Assembly: GCA_022496805.1 (NCBI GenBank) | Contig: CM040091.1 | Coordinates: 24,356,336 to 24,420,335, forward strand | Source: Pohlia nutans | Taxonomy: Eukaryota > Streptophyta > Bryopsida > Bryales > Mniaceae | DNA length: 64,000 nucleotides | Reading direction: 5' to 3' | In this document: positions 58,284 to 64,000 of the stretch, piece after piece | Position numbering within the stretch: the stretch's first letter is position 1 | Layout: every line of letters begins with the position of its first letter | Translations under genes and position numbers: made by a program | The notes under the pieces: generated by a model | Told to the model about the DNA's origin: nothing | Seen by the model: only the letters and a program-made list of their open reading frames with translations | The model's database searches: none

Positions 58284-58929
58284 TTCCAAGTTACTTGGAG
58301 TCATTCATGATTGTGTTGAGGTGGGAACGGATAGAAAAAATCCTCTAGTAATCGTTTCTCATCTATATTCCAAAACGGGATTAAATTGGGCAATAAAATG
58401 GTCTAAATGGAGGGAATGTGCTCCTCCACTCAAATGGCAGCATATCAATTTATCCAAAAGCTATCCTAAAAAAATCACAAGTGTCTCATTCTCACGTCAA
58501 ATGCCCATGAGTGCTAAGTGCTCAAAATTGGGCTAAATTTGAGGAACAAAATGAGTAGGTGAGGTGAATATGCACCCTCACCTAAAATGGCAGCACTATG
58601 ATTAACCGGAACATGAGCTTGAAAATTGCCACATTGCCATAAATTCCATCACCATCACCCCAAGTACTACCACACTCCAATAGAGAGTCGAAATGACACG
58701 CAGTCCTCATTCCATGGGAATCCCGACCCTCAATTAGTACAAAATGACCAAATTGTCGTAGCACGTGATACCGGATATTCCCCTAGAACGCACTTTTTCG
58801 TATTAAGAACGCTCGTAGAGGTGATTTCCGAGTTATCGTTCCGCGGAGACTCTGTGAAGTGGGAAGTTTCCGGAGATGGTCCCGGACTGGTGATCTCTCT
58901 CTCTCTTTGTCACCAGCGGAATCCTTCTC
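58284..58929. other. No supported gene
   Basis: Two short frames without domains. The transition into TR-GAG copy B is not sharp. Confidence 0.35.
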
Positions 58930-61900
58930 TCCTACTGAACCGGGCCTTCTCCTACTGACTGACCCGGTTACGACTAGATCCGGTATCTTTCCGGGGAGGA
59001 CTTCTTACTAATCTTCCTCTCCCCCGGTCCACCGTTATTACCTAATCCGGTTTTGTTTAACCTCTGTTTCCCCTCAGAGGGTTCTCCATTCACATTAGTG
59101 GTGCTGGATTGAAAGACACACCCCTCCCTACTGATTCAAGTGATGGGAAAATCACTACCTTCCGGTTTAACTCACAAAACTCCTCAATCCGGGTAATTCC
59201 CGTACTGCACTTTAGCAGCAGATTCATCCCAGACCCACAGCCGGTCACTTAAGCGCAACCCGGTTTTCCCCCTCCTACAAATTACTACAACGACCTGATA
59301 ACCGAGATGGACCCTTATCCGGGGTGTCCGGAATCGGTTGGACTCCTAACATTTTGTTTTACTCTGATCTTTTCGTCTTTCCTTATCACATGATCTACCC
59401 AGGTGCTGGCACCTCAACCGGACTACCCGTCCAGGAGTTCTGAGAGAACCGGAGTACCCCCTCCTATCCACTCAGCCACTAACCCGGATTATACCTTGCA
59501 ACCGAGCACGGAACAACCCACCTTCAAACAATCTCTGAGTTTCCCCAATACCCAGACTCTTAACTGGATCTACACAGAACCCGGCTACTCTAGCTATTCC
59601 GGACTCTTCTGTCACGTGGTCTACCCAGGTGCTGGCACCTCAACCGGACTACCCGTCTAGGAGTTCTGAGAGAACCGGAGTACCCCCTCCTATCCACTCA
59701 GCCACTAACCCGGATCATACCCCGCAACCGAGCACGGAACAACTAGATTTTATAACAGAATCCGATCAACATTTCCGGTTACCAAGGGACTAATTTGGAC
59801 CACGATCTCTACCAACAACCACACTCACACACATATACACAAACACTCCGGTCTGTAGATGAGTATGCCTAGGGTTATTTACAAAGAGAAAATGGTACAC
59901 AAAAAAGACCCCAGGAATGAGGAACATCCCTGGATAAAAAGAAAACACAAAGCCGACCAGGTCCGAGAAACCCGCAGATCCTAAAAACCCGGGATCCGGA
60001 AAAACCAGGGAACTACCCCATCGTTCAGTTCTCTCCCTACACTGCAACTAACATTAGCATCCTAAAAACCTAACTCCCAATCGGAGTCCTACCCTACTTA
60101 CTCAAAAAGGGGCCTGTTCTGAGTGGCCCGATCTACTAAGTCCGGGCCACTGATTCCGGGACTCCGATGACTCCGGGCAGCTACTGGTCCTCCGACGGCT
60201 GCTCTTCCTCAACTTCCGGGCTCCCCACCACGATCGGATCCGCCGGTCTATCTCCTCGAGTTCCACGCGCCGCCGGCTGTCCCACCTGTTGTTTTTCCGC
60301 CCTGTCCGGTTGGACATCCATTGCCTCCATACCTTCGTTCAAATCCCAGACTTCCTCTAGGCTTACTCCCGCGGCTCGGACCACGTGGATTGGCTCCACA
60401 TCCATCACGGTTCGGGAGGTAGTTTCCTCCTGATCCGGCTCCTCCTCCGAAGAGCTCTCCCGGATGTACTCCGCTAGTACCCGGAACTCCACCAAGTATG
60501 CCTCTACCTTGTCCGAGTACTCCCGGACTACATTCTTCATCCGGACTGCTCCTTCCAATCCCGGTTGAAGTACCCGCTCGTCGTACAACCGGGCCTTCGT
60601 TTGTGCCTCCCCATTGGATTGGAACAACCCGGATAGCTTGGAGACGCACTGCCGGCTTGTCTCTGTTACTCTCCGGATGGAATCCTCTTGCTCCCGGATC
60701 TGCAACTCCTTCCTCTGTACGTGGGCCTCCATCTTATTGATGTAGGCTACCTTTCGCTGCAGCTCCTCCTCAAATCCCTTCAAGAGAGCCGCGGATTCGC
60801 TCTCTGCCTCCCGGATACTCTGCAGTTGTCCGGTTAGCTCATTCTCCCTCTCCCTACTCCGGATGAGTTTCCTCTGGAGCTTCCGAACCCGCGCCGGATA
60901 CTCCAGAGCGTCGTTCGTCCGGAGAAGAGTCCCTGTCTCCCGGAGAGTAGCCAACATGGGGTTGTACTGCTCCGTAACCATGTCCAGTGCCACCCGAGTC
61001 TGCAGTAACATGTCCTCCACCCGGAGCGGTTCTCCCTGTTCCGCTGGCACATTCCCGGATGGGCCTGCCTCCTGGACCGGTTCTGCTCCCGCTGGCATTC
61101 CCTGCTCCCGGTCCCCCTCATCTCTAGTTTCCTCTTCGTCCTCCCTGCTTCCTTGGGACGTTGGTTGAGTGGAATCACTTTCTTCCGGGCCGGTCCTTTC
61201 TTTCGGGGTGTGGTCTCTGGCCCTTCCGGTTCTTCCTCCTCAATTGTGAGGACAAACTTCCTCTTCCGACCATGGGATCGCAGCTGAGACGGACCTCCCT
61301 CCCGGTCTGTCCGATTCTCTTCTTCCATACGTTCCTGTGGAGCCGCCGGGGTAGAATCCTCCTCCATTGGTCCGGGTCCCTCTACCGGATGCTCCTGGGG
61401 CTGGGGTGGAGAAGGCATTGTCTCCTCCTCTAGCATAGACTCCTCCACTCGAGGTTGCGCCTGGTAAGGACCACCTACCTCCGGTTGAGGAATTGCCTCT
61501 TGTCCTCTCGCCGACTTCCTCTGGGTCAGCTTCGGCTGTGGAGAATCCTCCTCCTCATCTGGATCCTCCCTCCGCATTGTTCTCTGCTCCGGCTAAGGTC
61601 TCGCTCCACCCGGTCGTTCTAGCCCCAGGTCCCTTATCCTTTCCTGCCGCTCCTCCTGCTGCGGCCTGGCGCCACCCGGTTGGCCTCCCTCCGGGCGGTC
61701 TTCTCTCCACTTGGTCCTGTTCTCCGGATTGGTGCTGGAATCGCCCGGTGGCCTTCTTACCGGTTGGTCTTCCTTCTCCTTCCGGCGCTCCTCTCCCCGG
61801 ACTCTGCTCCTATCCGGTTGGGGTGCAGGTGGAGCCATCCTTCTCTCCTCCGGTCGAGACGACAAACCGGGTCTGCTGGTCCCGGCTCCTCCTCCCGGAA

Positions 61901-63312
61901 GCGCCGTCTTCTTCTTGGCCGGGCTTCTCACCCCCGGAATAGGCACTTCCTCCAACCTCTTCTTCTCCCATGCCGTGAGGCACCCATGTTTCTCGTACAA
62001 GTGGTAGAGAAATGGGGCTAACGGGCATCCCTTCTTGTTGTCGAGGTTACCCGCCCACTTCTGCGTGTTCCGGTGAATCAGGATCGCCCAGTTGATCCGT
62101 TTCTTCCGGAGAAGGGCGGAGTAGATACCCCGGGCCAGCGTCACAGTGAGGGTGGTGGGCTTCTCTGGACTGAGGATGGACACTACGTACTGGAGCAGTC
62201 GTTGCTCCCGGGGCAGTATGCAATCCGCCACCTTGAACCCGTCCTAGTCCGAGAGATGATTGAACCGCGCCTTCACCCAATCCATGTCGCCCTTGCCTCC
62301 CGGTTCCATGTCCTCGTTGGTGTCCGGGAAGTCGTACAGTTCCCGCCACATCTCCTGGGTCCAACTGCCATACTTTGCCCAGATGGTTGTCCAAAAGGCG
62401 TCCACCATTGGCCCGCCTTCGATTTCCTCCAGCATCCGGGAGTCCTGCACATCCGACACTCTCCCAAACAATCCCAAACACCCCATCTTCTCGAGGTCCT
62501 TCATTAGCTCGTCGAAGTCTTGCTCGTGTTGCGGAATGTCCGGGCAAATGCGTTTCTCCGGAATCTTGGCCCCGGCTTCCCTGCGTGCCATGGCTGCGGA
62601 CCCCGGGCGGAATTCTTCACTCCTCCGGATGTGGCGCAGCTCCTTCTCCGGATGCGCCCTCTCTTTCCTCGGTAAACCTCGCGCCTCTCGCTCCGGACGC
62701 TTCCCTTTCCGCTTCCGTGGTGTTCTCCTAACCTCCCGGAGACCCCGCGACCCTTTTCCTGGCTGCGCACTTCCTTTCTTCCTCAAACTCCGCCGGAAAT
62801 AGCGATGCGCATTGTTCGGATGCTCGCCTATTTCAAATTCTAACCTTGCGTCGCTGTTTCTCACCGGGTGTTTAGTTTCCCTCACTCCCGGGCGCTTTGA
62901 ATCTGCACAAGACGGTCGCTCACTGCTCTCTACCTCCGGTCCCACACTATCAACTCTACTGCTATCCGGAAGCACGAAATTCTGCTGGCGCGGACGACTG
63001 GAACTGTAGAGAGTGAATGAACAGTGGGTCGCCCAATTTAGAGCGGCCCACTTCAATGCTCGGATCGTGGCCGGGTCCATAAGAGACCCGTCCTCACCTA
63101 TCCGGTCTCCCATCCGGTTTCCAACCGGAATCTGCTGTCGATCTAGTCCTGTAGTAATTCCTCTGGGCTGCGCCCGGATGCCACTCTCTCTCCAAATAAA
63201 TAACTGGGTCGTTATGGCCATTACTTCTCCTATTTATGGCGGAAAGACTACTCCTAGTTGCCCTAGAAACCCTAACTATCTGCTTTTGGGAAAACGAGGT
63301 TTGACAACTTTT
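58930..63312 (-). mobile_element. TR-GAG repeat, copy B
   Basis: Collinear with copy A on the opposite strand from the TTGTCAAACCTCG end (about 63,311) to at least 59,390. The left limit is uncertain; CCGG-rich sequence typical of the family extends to about 58,930. A roughly 230-bp direct duplication (about 59,396-59,500 and 59,626-59,745, around GGTGCTGGCACCTCAACCGG) is present, as in copy A. Confidence 0.7.
60181..63221 (-). pseudogene. TR-GAG protein, copy B (most complete)
   Basis: Starts MAITTQLFIWRES at 63,221. A basic region (RTPRKRKGKRPEREARG) is followed by the gag/plant-transposon-protein-like domain as in copy A. Then come a Pro/Glu linker with KKGPARKKVIPLN and a coiled coil (about 61,000-60,600: RVRKLQRKLIRSRERENELT, ELQRKVAYINKMEAHVQRKE). 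The end is VGSPEVEEEQPSEDQ with TAG. Lesions: TAG at 62,244 (copy A has AAG), TAG near 61,593 (copy A has CAG) and a frameshift near 61.1 kb. Architecture parallels the third ORF of the gypsy elements. Function unknown; a gag-like assembly protein is the best guess. Confidence 0.75.
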
Positions 63313-64000
63313 TCAAAAGCACTGTTACACTGAAAACTTTGAAAGTTTCGGTGAGTCATTACAGCATGAAATGAGGCATAAAATTTTCACAAATCATCCC
63401 CTTTTTTATCGGATCACACATTCATGAAGCTAACTTCCCATACAATCTAGAGTAGAAAATCCACATTGTAAAAATTGCGTGACGGATTAGAAAACACAGA
63501 TGAAATCTGTACATCGTCCAAAAATTGAACGCTGAGGCGGTTAGGAACTAACCATGAAATTCTTGGAAATGGATCGTAGTTTTGATCCTGTAGTCATTTG
63601 TCCGAGGGACACCAGATTATTGTCATTACGATCAAACACTTTAATCTCGCTGGCCCATTTCATGATCCGGAGTTCCTATCTAGCTATCTAATAGTCTTAG
63701 TAGTTACACAAACGTAAAAAAATGTAATAGTCTTAGTAGTTACACAACCGTCGGATATAGGCCCCTCATCTTGCAGTTTTAGGGTTGCCGACGTGGAGAT
63801 GCGCACGAACACCTATGATTGCTGACGTGGAGACCGAGGATTGTCCGCGTGGAGATGCACATCAGTGAAAGAAAAAATTGTACCACGTCAGAACGTGCAC
63901 GGGTTACCTTGTACTTTGTAACCCAATTTACCGAAAACAGAATCTCAAAACCCCCAAAATTTTGATATACACTGTAGATCAAGTATTTTAATCAAATATC
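63313..64000. other. Window end: small repeats, no gene
   Basis: A direct duplication of TAATAGTCTTAGTAGTTACA lies at about 63,690 and 63,726. GCTGACGTGGAGA words at about 63,787-63,860 recall the repeat at the window start. No gene is seen. Confidence 0.45.

Overview
This window looks like nuclear DNA from a transposon-rich streptophyte, a land plant or close relative. The evidence is GT-AG introns, CCCTAAA/TTTAGGG telomere-like patches, plant-type CACTA (TNP2), MULE and Ty3/gypsy elements with plant-mobile-domain proteins, and cytosine-transition decay that favours CHG sites. I cannot place the species; bryophyte, lycophyte and charophyte are all possible. I see no ordinary single-copy host gene, tRNA or rRNA. 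Almost everything is mobile DNA, much of it nested.

Layout. From the left edge to 17,198 lies a CACTA-like element whose left end is outside the window. It contains a SET-domain gene (4.9-5.8 kb) and a TNP2 transposase fragment that is split cleanly by a complete gypsy element (6,540-15,680; 411-bp LTRs; target duplication GTAGC). The CACTA right end sits in a fragment of a second repeat family, called TR-GAG here. From 17.7 to 43.5 kb is a minus-strand locus holding two FCP1-like phosphatase-domain genes and a decayed ParB-like/methyltransferase-like gene (gene 2). This locus carries 19 copies of a 20-bp palindrome, eight of them in a 60-bp tandem array. Gene 2 appears interrupted by a TR-GAG copy (21.3-39.5 kb), which is itself interrupted by a 14.7-kb MULE (23,828-38,583, 11-bp target duplication). 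The MULE carries an open two-exon transposase and, divergently, a 12-exon gene (gene 1) encoding a ParB-like domain joined to a beta-class DNA amino-methyltransferase-like domain.

From 43.5 to 47.5 kb are telomere-like patches, a 12-unit 103-bp satellite and a lone MULE terminus. From 48.1 to 52.7 kb is a 5'-truncated gypsy element containing a 264-bp hAT-like MITE. From 55.2 to 58.3 kb is a third methyltransferase-like copy (gene 3). From about 58.9 to 63.3 kb is a second long TR-GAG copy on the minus strand.

Shared themes. The mobile elements carry chromatin- and transcription-type modules: SET, FCP1-like, and ParB plus methyltransferase. Both gypsy elements have a third ORF with a mobile/gag-like domain and a coiled coil, the same architecture as TR-GAG. 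Decay is dominated by C-to-T changes, and interrupted ORFs are mostly broken by in-frame TAG. The candidate undescribed system is the ParB-like/methyltransferase-like family together with the palindromes around one member. All family assignments are by eye, with no database search.
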